DNA of 64,000 nt from Novosphingobium sp. 28-62-57 (GCA_002256985.1 NCGO01000003.1:1-64000), one strand, 5' to 3'. Counted from the first letter of the stretch, positions 26,499 through 35,206 are shown. Notes: a model not told the origin generated them from the letters alone. A program made the numbers and translations.

Positions 26499-28382
26499 AT
26501 GAGCGAAGCCTATACCCAAGCATGGCAATCCAGCACCGCCAACCGAGACGCCTTTTGGGGCGAAGCGGCCACGGCGATTGACTGGGCCGTGCAACCGTCA
26601 GCCACCTTCAGCGATGCGCAAGGCTGGTTCCCCGGTGGCGCGCTCAACACTTGCGCCAATTGCCTTGACCGCCATGTAGCGGCGGGTCGCGGGGATGCGG
26701 TGGCGCTGATCTATGACAGCCCGGTCACCGATACGGTCCGCCGCATCACCTATTCCGAACTTCTCGAAGAGACCGGCCGCGTTGCCGCCATGCTTTCCGC
26801 GCTGGGCGTCAGCAAGGGCGACCGCGTGATCCTCTACATGCCGATGATCCCCGAAACGGTCTTCGCCATGCTCGCCTGCGCGCGGCTGGGTGCGATCCAT
26901 TCGGTGGTGTTCGGCGGCTTTGCCCCGCTCGAACTGGCCAAGCGGATTGACGATGCCACGCCCAAGGTCCTGCTCACCGCATCGTGCGGCATCGAGGGCA
27001 GCCGCACCTTGGCCTACAAGCCGATGGTCAATGAAGCGCTCACGCTGGCCCACCATCAGGTCGAACGCGTTGTGCTGTTTCAGCGTGATCAGTTGCGAGC
27101 CGATATGGGAGGCCCGCGCGATCTGGATTGGGACACCCTGCGCGCCGCCACCGGGACCGACCCTGTGCCCGCCCCCGCAGCGCTCGCCTCGGACGATCCG
27201 CTCTATATCCTCTACACCTCCGGCACGACTGGCACACCCAAAGGCGTGGTGCGCGAAAATGGTGGCCATGCCGTCGCGCTCGCATGGTCGATGACCAACA
27301 TCTACGGCATCGGCGCGGGCGATGTGTTCTGGGCCGCCTCGGACGTGGGGTGGGTCGTGGGCCACAGCTACATCGTCTACGCCCCGCTGCTGGTCGGCGC
27401 GACGACGGTGCTGTTCGAAGGCAAGCCCGTCGGCACGCCCGATCCCGGCACATTCTGGCGCGTAATTGCCCGCCATGGCGTGAAGACCTTCTTCACCGCC
27501 CCCACCGCCATACGCGCGATCCGCAAGGAAGACCCGGACGCCGCCTTCCTCGCCGAAATCGGCACGGGCCAGTGTCAGGCGGTATTCCTTGCGGGCGAAC
27601 GCGCCGATCCTGACACCATCGGCTGGCTTGAGGACAAGTCCGGTCTGCCGGTGATCGATCACTGGTGGCAGACCGAACTGGGCTGGCCCGCCACCGCCTC
27701 GTGCTTTGCACTGGGAGACGTGCGCCGCAAACGTGGCAGCGCCGGCTTCCCCGTCCCCGGCTATGCCTTTGCCATCCTTGATGAAGCAGGCCATCCCCTG
27801 CCCGCTGGCCAGAGCGGATCGGTCGCCATCAAAACCCCGCTCGCCCCCGGCGCATTCCGCACCTTGTGGAACAACCATGCCGGATACGCGAAGAACTTCG
27901 CCACCTTCGATGGTTACTATGAAACCGGCGATGCAGGCTTTGTTGATGATGAAGGCTTCGTCCACATCATGGGCCGCACCGACGATATCATAAACGTCGC
28001 GGGCCACCGCCTCTCCACCGGGCAGATGGAGCAGATCGTCGCGGCCACCGATGGCGTGGCCGAATGCGCGGTGATCGGCGCGGACGATGCGATCAAGGGC
28101 ATGGTCCCCATCGCCTTCGTCGTCCCGCGCGCAGGCTTCGAAGCCGACGATACGCTGGAACGCCGCGTCATCGCCGCCGTGCGCGCGGAACTCGGCGCAG
28201 TCGCCGCGCTCAAGACCGCCTATATCGCCAAGGGCCTGCCCAAGACTCGCTCGGGCAAGATCTTGCGCAACCTGCTGCGCAAGATCGTCAATGGCGAAGA
28301 ATGGATCACCCCGCCCACCATCGATGATCCCGCCGTGCCCGAAGCCCTGCACGCACTGGTCCACCACCACGCACCAGTCTGA
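26499..28382 (+). CDS. prpE: propionyl-CoA synthetase (acetyl-CoA synthetase family)
   Basis: A 627-residue AMP-forming ligase of the Acs/PrpE family. Motifs are YTSGTTGTPKGVVRENGG from about residue 238, the PrpE-typical DHWWQTELGWP, the YYETGDAG hinge region and the C-terminal PKTRSGKILRN with the acetylation-sensitive K587. It makes propionyl-CoA, perhaps also acetyl-CoA or other short acyl-CoAs, from the acid, ATP and CoA. It lies 120 bases after the MHS transporter and porin and beside the CrbS/CrbR-like pair, whose relatives control acs. This suggests a uptake-and-activation module. No 2-methylcitrate cycle genes are next to it. Confidence 0.9.
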   Translation: MSEAYTQAWQSSTANRDAFWGEAATAIDWAVQPSATFSDAQGWFPGGALNTCANCLDRHVAAGRGDAVALIYDSPVTDTVRRITYSELLEETGRVAAMLSALGVSKGDRVILYMPMIPETVFAMLACARLGAIHSVVFGGFAPLELAKRIDDATPKVLLTASCGIEGSRTLAYKPMVNEALTLAHHQVERVVLFQRDQLRADMGGPRDLDWDTLRAATGTDPVPAPAALASDDPLYILYTSGTTGTPKGVVRENGGHAVALAWSMTNIYGIGAGDVFWAASDVGWVVGHSYIVYAPLLVGATTVLFEGKPVGTPDPGTFWRVIARHGVKTFFTAPTAIRAIRKEDPDAAFLAEIGTGQCQAVFLAGERADPDTIGWLEDKSGLPVIDHWWQTELGWPATASCFALGDVRRKRGSAGFPVPGYAFAILDEAGHPLPAGQSGSVAIKTPLAPGAFRTLWNNHAGYAKNFATFDGYYETGDAGFVDDEGFVHIMGRTDDIINVAGHRLSTGQMEQIVAATDGVAECAVIGADDAIKGMVPIAFVVPRAGFEADDTLERRVIAAVRAELGAVAALKTAYIAKGLPKTRSGKILRNLLRKIVNGEEWITPPTIDDPAVPEALHALVHHHAPV

Positions 28383-28427
28383 CTGCGAGACTTGCTCCTG
28401 CACCGCGTTCTGGCACACTGAACGGTG

Positions 28428-29408
28428 ATGACAGACAGCATAAGCATAGCGGCAAACCGGCCACCAAGGCGCGCAATCGTGGCCGGAGCCACCGGCACGA
28501 TTGGCCGCGCCACGGTGGCCGCGCTGCTGCGGCACGGCCACGCCGTCACCTGCATCGTCCGTCCCGGATCAGCGGCCAAGCACGCCGCCGCGCTTGCCGG
28601 GACGACAGTGGTCGAGGCCAGTCTTGCCCCCGATCTTACCCTCGGGCCATGCGACGTGGTCATTTCCTGCATCGCCTCACGCACCGGCGTCCCGGCAGAC
28701 GCATGGGCAGTCGATCATGCCGCCAACCTGCACCTGCTCAACGCCGCCCAGCGCGCAGGCGCAGACCATTTCATCCTGCTCTCGGCCATCTGCGTGCAAA
28801 AGCCGCTGCTGGCGTTCCAGCATGCCAAACTGGCGTTCGAAGCCGCCCTCACCGCCTCGGGCCTGCGCTACAGCATCGTGCGCCCCACCGCTTTCTTCAA
28901 ATCGCTGTCGGGCCAGATCGAACGCGTGCGCACCGGCCGCCCGTTCCTGATCTTCGGCGATGGCGAATTGACCGCCTGCAAACCGATCAGCGACCGCGAT
29001 CTGGCGGAATTCATCACCGCCTGCATCGCCGACGAAACCCGCTGGAACCGCATCCTGCCCATCGGCGGCCCCGGCGATGCAGTCACCCCCCGCCAGCAGG
29101 GCGAAGCGCTGTTTGCGATGCTGAACAAACCACCCCGCTTCCGCTCGGTTCCGCTGGCGTTGCTCGACACCATCGGCGGAGCGCTGGGCCTGTTCGGCAA
29201 GGTCATCCCCGGCCTTGCCACCAAGGCTGAACTCGCGCGCATCGGCCGCTACTATGCCAGCGAATCCATGCTCGTGCTTGATCCAGCCACCGGGCAATAT
29301 GATGCAGCGGCCACGCCTTCAACCGGCACAGAAACGCTGTTCGATTACTACCGCGCCATAATCGATGGCACCGCCAGCGCCGAACGCGGCGATCACGCCG
29401 TGTTCTGA
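28428..29408 (+). CDS. NAD(P)-binding protein similar to BciA-type 8-vinyl reductase
   Basis: A 326-residue Rossmann-fold protein with AIVAGATGTIGRATVAALL at the N-terminus. The segments FILLSAICVQKPLLAFQHAKL, RPTAFFKSLSGQIE and FGDGELTACKPISDRDLAEFI (in part) are close to those of BciA/DVR, the divinyl (proto)chlorophyllide 8-vinyl reductase. ATG at 28428 is used; a GTG three bases before is possible, and no clear ribosome site is present. It follows prpE by about 45 bases. There are no bacteriochlorophyll genes in the window, so either the strain is an aerobic anoxygenic phototroph with a detached bciA, or this is a homologue with another substrate. Confidence 0.78.
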   Translation: MTDSISIAANRPPRRAIVAGATGTIGRATVAALLRHGHAVTCIVRPGSAAKHAAALAGTTVVEASLAPDLTLGPCDVVISCIASRTGVPADAWAVDHAANLHLLNAAQRAGADHFILLSAICVQKPLLAFQHAKLAFEAALTASGLRYSIVRPTAFFKSLSGQIERVRTGRPFLIFGDGELTACKPISDRDLAEFITACIADETRWNRILPIGGPGDAVTPRQQGEALFAMLNKPPRFRSVPLALLDTIGGALGLFGKVIPGLATKAELARIGRYYASESMLVLDPATGQYDAAATPSTGTETLFDYYRAIIDGTASAERGDHAVF

Positions 29409-29414
29409 CCCAGC

Positions 29415-29876
29415 TTAGCGGAAGCGCTTCACCAGCGCATCAGCGGCGGCACAGACATCGGCCCAGGCTTCTTCAAACTCCTGCTCATCGCCGTAATAGG
29501 GGTCCATCACCGCCGTCCCCTTGCGCCCTGGCACAAGGTCCATCAGCAGCCGCACTTCAGCAGCATGGCGCGAAGGTTCGATGCGGCGCAGGTCTTTCAG
29601 GTTCTGCGGATCAAGCGCAAAGATGTGGCCGAACTTCTGGAAATCCGCCTCGGTCACCTGCCGCGCACGATAGGTGGAAATGTCGATGCCGTTGTTGCGC
29701 GCCAGCGCAATCGCGCGCGGATCGGGCGGGCTGCCCGCATGCCAATCCCCGGTTCCGGCAGAATCAATGGTAATCGCCACCCCCGCCGCCACAGCCCGCG
29801 CGCGCAGTGCCGCTTCGGCCAGAGGCGAACGGCAAATGTTTCCAAGGCAAACGAACAAAACAGATGGCTGAATCAC
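29415..29876 (-). CDS. low-molecular-weight protein-tyrosine phosphatase
   Basis: A 153-residue LMW-PTP. The active-site P-loop CLGNICRSP is at the N-terminus (VLFVCLGNICRSPLAEAA) and the catalytic acid lies in the C-terminal VMDPYYGDEQEFEEA segment (DPYY). It would remove phosphate from tyrosine, for example on exopolysaccharide kinases, or from small molecules. It converges on the vinyl-reductase homologue with only six bases between stops. The region upstream of its start contains the long repeat block. Confidence 0.93.
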   Translation of the reverse strand: MIQPSVLFVCLGNICRSPLAEAALRARAVAAGVAITIDSAGTGDWHAGSPPDPRAIALARNNGIDISTYRARQVTEADFQKFGHIFALDPQNLKDLRRIEPSRHAAEVRLLMDLVPGRKGTAVMDPYYGDEQEFEEAWADVCAAADALVKRFR

Positions 29877-30540
29877 GCGATCACAAAACCTTTTTGGCCG
29901 GGCCTTCTGGGCAGATTCGCTCAGAAATGTCCCCTACTCCAGCCCAAAAAAGAACATGTTACGTGACACGATGTCCAGTCCTTTAAGGCTGATCTGCACC
30001 CGCCAGTACCCCCACTGCACTTAAGGCTATGAGCAGGTTCCCCACCCCGCCCGTCCTGAGCCTGTTGAAGGACCCTCGCACAGCGCTTGATGCTTCGACA
30101 AGCTCAGCATGAGCGGGGTTGGTGCAAAATCCCCAACCTCTCCCCCTCCTCTCCAGAGCGGGGAGTCAGCCCTCGTTTCTCCCCCTCCTCTTCAGAGGAG
30201 GGGGCCGGGGGGTGGTGCAGCCCCATACCCCAAAGCCCGAAGCACAAACCCCGCTCGTCCTGAGCCTGTCGAAGGACCCTCGCACAGCGCTTGATGCTTC
30301 GACCAGCTCAGCATGAGCGGGGTCTGTGCAAAATTCCCAACCTCTCCCCCTCCTCTTTAGGGGAGGGAGTCAGCCCTCGTTTCTCCCCCTCCTCTTCAGA
30401 GGAGGGGCTGGGGGGTGGTGCAGCCCCATACCCCAAAGCCCGAAGCACAAACCCCGCTCGTCCTGAGCCTGTCGAAGGACGCCCGCACAGCGCCCGATGC
30501 TTCGACAGGCTCAGCATGAGCGGGATTTGGAGAAGAACCC
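29877..30540. repeat. intergenic block with 204-bp tandem repeat made of hairpin elements
   Basis: No gene was found here. From about 30053 two full units and a partial third repeat with a period of 203-204 bases (starts 30053, 30257, 30460). Each unit has a left part with TCCTGAGCCTGTCGAAGGAC pairing with TGCTTCGACAGGCTCAGCAT on its right, flanked by CCGCTC/GAGCGG, and a second module of CTCCCCCTCCTCT hairpins. The same outer hairpin family recurs near 39950 and 59955. The first 175 bases hold the phosphatase promoter and two copies of TTAAGGCT. Confidence 0.8.
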
Positions 30541-32745
30541 TCAAATCCCCATCATCGCCAAAGCCTTGGCCACAATCCCATCCCGGCTCGGCAAAGTGTG
30601 TGTCGCCGCCCGCCCCAGCGGGATGAAACTGTCCTCCGCCGCCATCCGCGCAATCGCCTTATCCGGCACACGCTCAGCCAAAAGCGCCATCAGCGCCTCG
30701 TTCTGCCCGCCGGTTATCCGGCATTCGTCCACCACCAACACACGCGAACACGGCGCAACTGCCTCGATCACAGCCTCCTCGTTCACCGGCCCCAGCCAGC
30801 GCAGATCGATCACGCGCACATTCACACCCAGCTCGGCCAACAGTTTCTGCGCCTGCAACGACAAATAGAACCCGTTACCATATGTCACCAAGGCAAGGTC
30901 CGTCCCATCCCCGGCTACCCCGATCTCGCCAAAGCCAATCATGCCTTCACCCGGCGGCTGGTAGACGCTGGCCCACACCCCATCGCCCGGCGCGTGCAGA
31001 TCGCGTGTCATGTAGAGCGCAATCGGCTCCACAAACACGACCACACGCTGCTCCTCATGCGCCAGCCGCACGCATTCGCGCAGCATCGCCACCGCATCGC
31101 GCCCGTTCGATGGCACGGCCAGCACCACGCCGGGAATATCGCGAAACACCGCCAGCGAATTGTCGTTGTGGAAGTGCCCGCCGAACCCCTTCTGATACGG
31201 AAGCCCCGCAATCCGCACGACCATGGGATTGGTAAACTGCCCACCCGAAAAGAACGACAATGTCGCCGCCTCCCCCCGGATCTGGTCCTCGGCATTGTGG
31301 ACATAGGCGAGGAACTGGATCTCCGGCAGCGGCAGCAACCCGTTGTGTGCAGCGCCAATCGCCAGCCCCAGAATGGCCTGCTCATCCAGCAAAGTGTTGA
31401 TCACCCGCGCCGACCCGAACCGCGCATGCAGCTTTTGCGTGACGGCATAGACCCCGCCCTTCGGCCCCACATCCTCGCCACACACCACGGCGCTCGGATA
31501 TTGTAACAGCAGATCGGCCAGCGCCCAGCTGATCAGCTTGGCCATATGCTGCGGCTTGTCCATCGCGCCCGCATCATCGGCAAACAGCGCCGCACGGTCC
31601 GATGCGGAGGCCAGCGGGCGCTCCACCCCCTCGCGCTTCGGCGGGACGATGCTCGCCATCACCGCCGCTGCATCGGGCAGCTTGGGCCGCGCAATGGCCA
31701 GCTCCACCTGCCGCTCCAGCGTGGCCTCGATCTCGTCATAAGCCGCGCGGACTTCCGCCGCCGTCATCACCCCTTCCTCGATCAGCAGCGCCGCGCTGGC
31801 CAGCAAAGGATCACGCGCTTCCTCGGCGCGCACTTCGTCCTTGCTGCGATAGGCCAGTTGCACATCATTCCCGGCATGGCCGTAAAGCCGCACCGTCTGC
31901 ATGTGCAGGAACACGGGCTTGCGCTCGCGCCGTGCCACCTCCTCGGCACGCTTGACCGCAGCATACGTGTCAATCAGGTCGCACCCGTCACACGCGATAT
32001 AAGTCAGCCCGGCACGCGTGGAAAAGTTCGCCGCAATCCAGCCCGGCGGGGTGCGCGTGGAAATGCCGATGCCATTGTCCTCGCACAGGAAAATGATCGG
32101 CATCTGCGTGCCCTGAAACGCCGCCCAGCACGCGGTGTTGATCGCCCCCAGCGCGGTCGAATGGTTGGCGCTGGCATCGCCAAAGCTGCACAGCACCACG
32201 CCATCCTTGGCCAGCACCGTGCCTTCAAACCCCATCCGCCGTGCAATGCCGATGGAAAACGCCGCCCCCACGGCCTTGGGCAGATGGCTGGCGATGGTCG
32301 ACGTCTGCGGCGGAATGAACAGGCGTTTCGATCCCAGCACCTTGTGCCGCCCGCCCGAAATCGGATCATCCATGCTGGCGGTAAAGCTCAGCAGCATGTC
32401 CCACGCCGGATTCTCGCCCGGCACCCGATGCGCGCGGTGGATCTGGAATGCGGCATCGCGGTAGTGCAGGAACGCAATGTCATCGGTGCGCAGCACTTCG
32501 GCCAGCACCGCGTTGCCCTCATGACCCGATGATCCGATGGTATAGAACCCCTCGCCCCGCGCCTGCAGCTTGCGGCTCACCCGGTCCAGTTGGCGCGACA
32601 GGGCTTGCGAGCGGAACAACGCTGCCGCCCTGTCAGTAGCCAACCCGACGTCCTTCAGTCCAAGGTTCGACCGCCGCCGTGCCGTCCCGCTCTCCAGCGC
32701 CTCCAGGAATTGCCGGTGGACCTGTTCGGCGGCATCAAGCGACAT
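30541..32745 (-). CDS. 2-oxoacid dehydrogenase E1, alpha and beta fused
   Basis: A 734-residue thiamine-diphosphate enzyme joining both E1 chains. The alpha half (about 1-390) has the ThDP motif from GDASANHSTALGAIN to FLCEDNGIG (about residues 189-220). The beta half (from about 395) has VVCGEDVGPKGGVYAVTQKL, NTLLDEQAILGLAIGAAHNG and the C-terminal LVVDECRITGGQNEAL. It would decarboxylate a 2-oxoacid and pass the acyl group to an E2 lipoyl protein. No E2 or E3 gene is in the window, so the partner is elsewhere and the substrate (branched-chain acid, pyruvate or acetoin) is open. GAGGG lies 12 bases before the ATG. Most relatives encode the two chains separately. Confidence 0.88.
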   Translation of the reverse strand: MSLDAAEQVHRQFLEALESGTARRRSNLGLKDVGLATDRAAALFRSQALSRQLDRVSRKLQARGEGFYTIGSSGHEGNAVLAEVLRTDDIAFLHYRDAAFQIHRAHRVPGENPAWDMLLSFTASMDDPISGGRHKVLGSKRLFIPPQTSTIASHLPKAVGAAFSIGIARRMGFEGTVLAKDGVVLCSFGDASANHSTALGAINTACWAAFQGTQMPIIFLCEDNGIGISTRTPPGWIAANFSTRAGLTYIACDGCDLIDTYAAVKRAEEVARRERKPVFLHMQTVRLYGHAGNDVQLAYRSKDEVRAEEARDPLLASAALLIEEGVMTAAEVRAAYDEIEATLERQVELAIARPKLPDAAAVMASIVPPKREGVERPLASASDRAALFADDAGAMDKPQHMAKLISWALADLLLQYPSAVVCGEDVGPKGGVYAVTQKLHARFGSARVINTLLDEQAILGLAIGAAHNGLLPLPEIQFLAYVHNAEDQIRGEAATLSFFSGGQFTNPMVVRIAGLPYQKGFGGHFHNDNSLAVFRDIPGVVLAVPSNGRDAVAMLRECVRLAHEEQRVVVFVEPIALYMTRDLHAPGDGVWASVYQPPGEGMIGFGEIGVAGDGTDLALVTYGNGFYLSLQAQKLLAELGVNVRVIDLRWLGPVNEEAVIEAVAPCSRVLVVDECRITGGQNEALMALLAERVPDKAIARMAAEDSFIPLGRAATHTLPSRDGIVAKALAMMGI

Positions 32746-32846
32746 GGCAGATGGTTTCCCTCGTAACGAATATCTGTCTTAGCCGGAGCTTGGGCGGGAT
32801 GGGAACCCCGTGTGACGCTGTTTCCGGCGGAGGGTGGGGAAATTGG

Positions 32847-33017
32847 TTTCTCGCAGAGACGCAGAGGAGAAGGGAGACGCAGAGATGACGCGCCAGCGGC
32901 GAAGCCGCTTTCCAATTCCCCGGCCTGCGTATTCCGCAACGCCAAGCCACCAAGGCGGCTTCGCCGCAAACGCAACTCCTCCGCGTCTCTCTTTCTTCTC
33001 CGCGTCTCTGCGCGAAA
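32847..33017. repeat. long imperfect inverted repeat with nested hairpins
   Basis: The left arm 32847-32884 begins TTTCTCGCAGAGACGCAGAG and pairs with the right arm 32979-33017, which ends CGTCTCTGCGCGAAA. Between them lie AGCGGCGAAGCCGCT (32895-32909) and GGCGGCTTCGCCGC. The right arm ends four bases before the stop codon of the nitrilase-family gene. It may act as a terminator between two minus-strand genes or be a mobile repeat relic. Confidence 0.75.
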
Positions 33018-33021
33018 CACT

Positions 33022-33918
33022 CTACCGCAAATCCACGACCTCCACCGGCGGCAAGGCAACCGCCCCCGGCTGCTCCCCCCAATGCCGCACATTCAGCACC
33101 GCGCCCTCGGCGCGAAGATCCGCAACCAGCGTGGTATCGATTTCAGCGAAAACCCACTGCGCCGCCCCCTCGATGCCCACCGCCAGCACACCGTCCTCCG
33201 GTATCCCGAAATCAGGCGGGCCATAGACCCCCGCAGCACCCCGGTTCTCGTCCACTGCCGGAGACCACGCCGCCTCGCCCACGGTCGGCGCCTGCACCAC
33301 ATAGCACTGCCCCTCCAGCGCACGGGCCTGCGCGCCGATCCGCACGCGCCAGTAGCCACGGAGCGTATCGGTGCACGAAGGTACCAGCAGCACTTGCGCA
33401 CCCGCCTCAACACAGGCCCGCGCCAACAGCGGAAACTCGCTGTCATAACAGATGTTTACCGCAATCCGGCCGAGCGCCGTGTCGAACACCCGCAGCGCTG
33501 CGCCCGCAGCAATATGCCATTGCTCACGCTCGAACCGGGTCATCACCAGCTTGTCCTGCACGCCGCACTTGCCATTGGGCGCAAACAGGCGCGCCGTATT
33601 GCGGGTGTGACCATCGCTATCCATGCGTGGCGCAGAGGCCGCCAGAATGTGCATTCCCGTCCGCACCGCCAGCGCACGATGCAACGCATCCACGCGCGGC
33701 AAGAGCGCTGAAACCGTCTCGATCGACCCCGCCAGATCGCCCATCGTCGCCCGATCAAGGCTGGCCAGCTCCATCGCCCCATATTCGGGAAACACCGCCA
33801 GCGCTGCCCCGGCCGCAGCCGCCTCGCCCACCCAGCGCGTCAGCTTGGCCTCATAAGCGTCCCAGCTGTCCAGCAGGTCAATGGGATACTGCGCGGCGGC
33901 AACCACAAACCGCGTCAT
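33022..33918 (-). CDS. carbon-nitrogen hydrolase (nitrilase superfamily)
   Basis: A 298-residue amidohydrolase with the nitrilase-fold catalytic triad in order: Glu in AVFPEYGAME, Lys in GVQDKLVMTRFE and Cys in AVNICYDSEFP. The start is the ATG at 33918 (MTRFVVAAAQYP) with GAGGAG just upstream; a longer frame runs through a hairpin repeat and is not supported. The enzyme hydrolyses a C-N bond in an amide or N-carbamoyl compound; the true substrate is unknown. It follows the GNAT and SnoaL-like genes on the same strand. Confidence 0.9.
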   Translation of the reverse strand: MTRFVVAAAQYPIDLLDSWDAYEAKLTRWVGEAAAAGAALAVFPEYGAMELASLDRATMGDLAGSIETVSALLPRVDALHRALAVRTGMHILAASAPRMDSDGHTRNTARLFAPNGKCGVQDKLVMTRFEREQWHIAAGAALRVFDTALGRIAVNICYDSEFPLLARACVEAGAQVLLVPSCTDTLRGYWRVRIGAQARALEGQCYVVQAPTVGEAAWSPAVDENRGAAGVYGPPDFGIPEDGVLAVGIEGAAQWVFAEIDTTLVADLRAEGAVLNVRHWGEQPGAVALPPVEVVDLR

Positions 33919-33957
33919 TCGCTCCTCTCGCAGGCGGGATAGCGTTCCCTTTCTTCC

Positions 33958-33979
33958 CCCCTCCCGCAGGCGGGAGGGG
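33958..33979. repeat. short GC hairpin between GNAT and nitrilase-family genes
   Basis: A perfect 9-bp stem CCCCTCCCG/CGGGAGGGG with loop CAGG. It lies between the GNAT stop and the hydrolase start. It has no T-run, so it is a repeat element or RNA-stabilising hairpin rather than an intrinsic terminator. Confidence 0.7.
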
Positions 33980-34018
33980 TCGGGGGTGGGCATTCGCCGA
34001 CAGGCGAACAAAACGAAC

Positions 34019-34606
34019 TCACCACCACCGCATCCAGTACTGCATCACGTTCACCCGCTCCGCCTCACACCCATGCTCTTTCCACGCCAGTTCCGTGGTC
34101 AATCCCGGCACCACCGCATAGCCCCGCTTCGCCCAGAACGCATCGAGCGGCGCATAATCCGCAGGCCGCGCGGGGTGATCCTCCCCCCGCACCACCGCCG
34201 CAAAGCACGCCGCATTCGCCCCGCAGGCGCGTGCCTGCGCCTCGCGCTGATCGAAGAACGCATGGCCGATACCCGCCCCGCGATATTCAGGCAGCAGCAC
34301 ACTCTCGCCAAAGTAAAATAACCGCGCGGTATCGATCCCCCGCGCCTCGAAGGGGCTGCGGAACTCGGCCTTCTGGTGCATCATCGGCGCCGCCGTCGCC
34401 GCCCCCACGATCCGCGCCCTGTCAAACGCCGCCACCAGCACCGCATCGGGCGCAGCGGCATATTCGGCCAGATATTCCGCCTCGTAAGCCGCATCACCAT
34501 CATAGAGGTAGGGATAGGCCGCAAACACGGTAATCCGCAGTTGCGCCAGATCTTCCAGCGCCCCCGCAATCTCGCTCCCGGTCAGAGGCCGAACCTCAAC
34601 CGCCAT
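34019..34606 (-). CDS. GNAT-family N-acetyltransferase
   Basis: A 195-residue acetyltransferase starting at the ATG at 34606 (MAVEVRPLTGSEIAGALEDL). The acetyl-CoA binding region is GESVLLPEYRGAGIGHAFFDQREAQA, containing the RGAGIG loop. The start codon shares its A with the stop of the SnoaL-like gene (TGATG), so it is coupled to it. The acceptor substrate cannot be read from the sequence. Operon order on the minus strand is SnoaL-like protein, this enzyme, then the nitrilase-family hydrolase. Confidence 0.85.
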   Translation of the reverse strand: MAVEVRPLTGSEIAGALEDLAQLRITVFAAYPYLYDGDAAYEAEYLAEYAAAPDAVLVAAFDRARIVGAATAAPMMHQKAEFRSPFEARGIDTARLFYFGESVLLPEYRGAGIGHAFFDQREAQARACGANAACFAAVVRGEDHPARPADYAPLDAFWAKRGYAVVPGLTTELAWKEHGCEAERVNVMQYWMRWW

Positions 34607-35028
34607 CACCCGACGACCTGTTTGGTCCAGTCGGCCAGATTGTAATACATCGTCAGCCGCGCGATCTTGCCGCCCTCGATGGCCAGAAACGCTCCCGCCG
34701 GCAGCACATAAGTCTGCCCGCTCGCCTCCGGCAGCCCCTCGTCGGTCGAAAGATACGCGCCATGCACCACAAATTCCGCTGCGCCGCGCTTGCCATCGTC
34801 GCTTGCCATCAGCACGATGTCCTCCAGCCGCTCCTTGTAGCAACGCTCCATGTGCCCAAGGAATTGCGCAAACGCCGCCTTGCCCACCACGCGCTCGCCC
34901 TGGTTGATATCGTGCGCCACGTCATCGCTCAGGCAATCGAGCATCCCCTGCCAGTCACCTGCATTGAACGCACTGTAGTAGCGCTGCATCAGGGCAATCG
35001 TATCGGTCCGGGCGGCATCGGCAGTCAT
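34606..35028 (-). CDS. SnoaL-like / ketosteroid-isomerase-fold protein
   Basis: A 140-residue NTF2-fold protein. MQRYYSAFNAGDWQGMLDCLSDDVAHDIN is the typical beginning of SnoaL-like domains, and GAFLAIEGGKIARLTMYYNLADW is the typical end. AAGGAGA sits correctly before the ATG at 35028 (MTADAARTD). It could be a small isomerase, hydrolase or binding protein; no catalytic call is safe. It heads the three-gene minus-strand operon and is divergent from purC. Confidence 0.85.
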   Translation of the reverse strand: MTADAARTDTIALMQRYYSAFNAGDWQGMLDCLSDDVAHDINQGERVVGKAAFAQFLGHMERCYKERLEDIVLMASDDGKRGAAEFVVHGAYLSTDEGLPEASGQTYVLPAGAFLAIEGGKIARLTMYYNLADWTKQVVG

Positions 35029-35130
35029 CGGCAAAATCTCCTTCGCCCGATGGTTTAGCGCCCCCTGCCGCACCATTCCAGCGCCCTGCCGTGCAAGGCT
35101 CCATTGCAGCCGCGCCTGCAATTGCACTTT

Positions 35131-35206
35131 GGCCCATGTTGGCCTATGGGCCGGAAGAACGCCCCGGCGCTTGCGATGGATTCGTCTCCACCGCTGCCGG
35201 GGTTTT
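35131..35206 (+). promoter_or_regulatory. paired hairpins in the purC leader region
   Basis: Between the divergent SnoaL-like and purC genes there is a 7-bp stem GGCCCAT/ATGGGCC (35131-35152), then CCCCGGC (35162-35168) pairing with GCCGGGG (35196-35202) followed by TTTT. On the plus strand the second has the look of an intrinsic terminator about 50 bases before purC. It could be an attenuator; no known riboswitch core was recognised. Confidence 0.35.

Noticed and set aside
26598-28541. Minus-strand open frame of 647 codons opposite prpE
   Set aside because: Shadow of a well-supported gene with no domains of its own.
30053-30530. CRISPR array
   Set aside because: The period is about 204 bases and the units are nearly identical hairpin modules without short unique spacers or cas genes.
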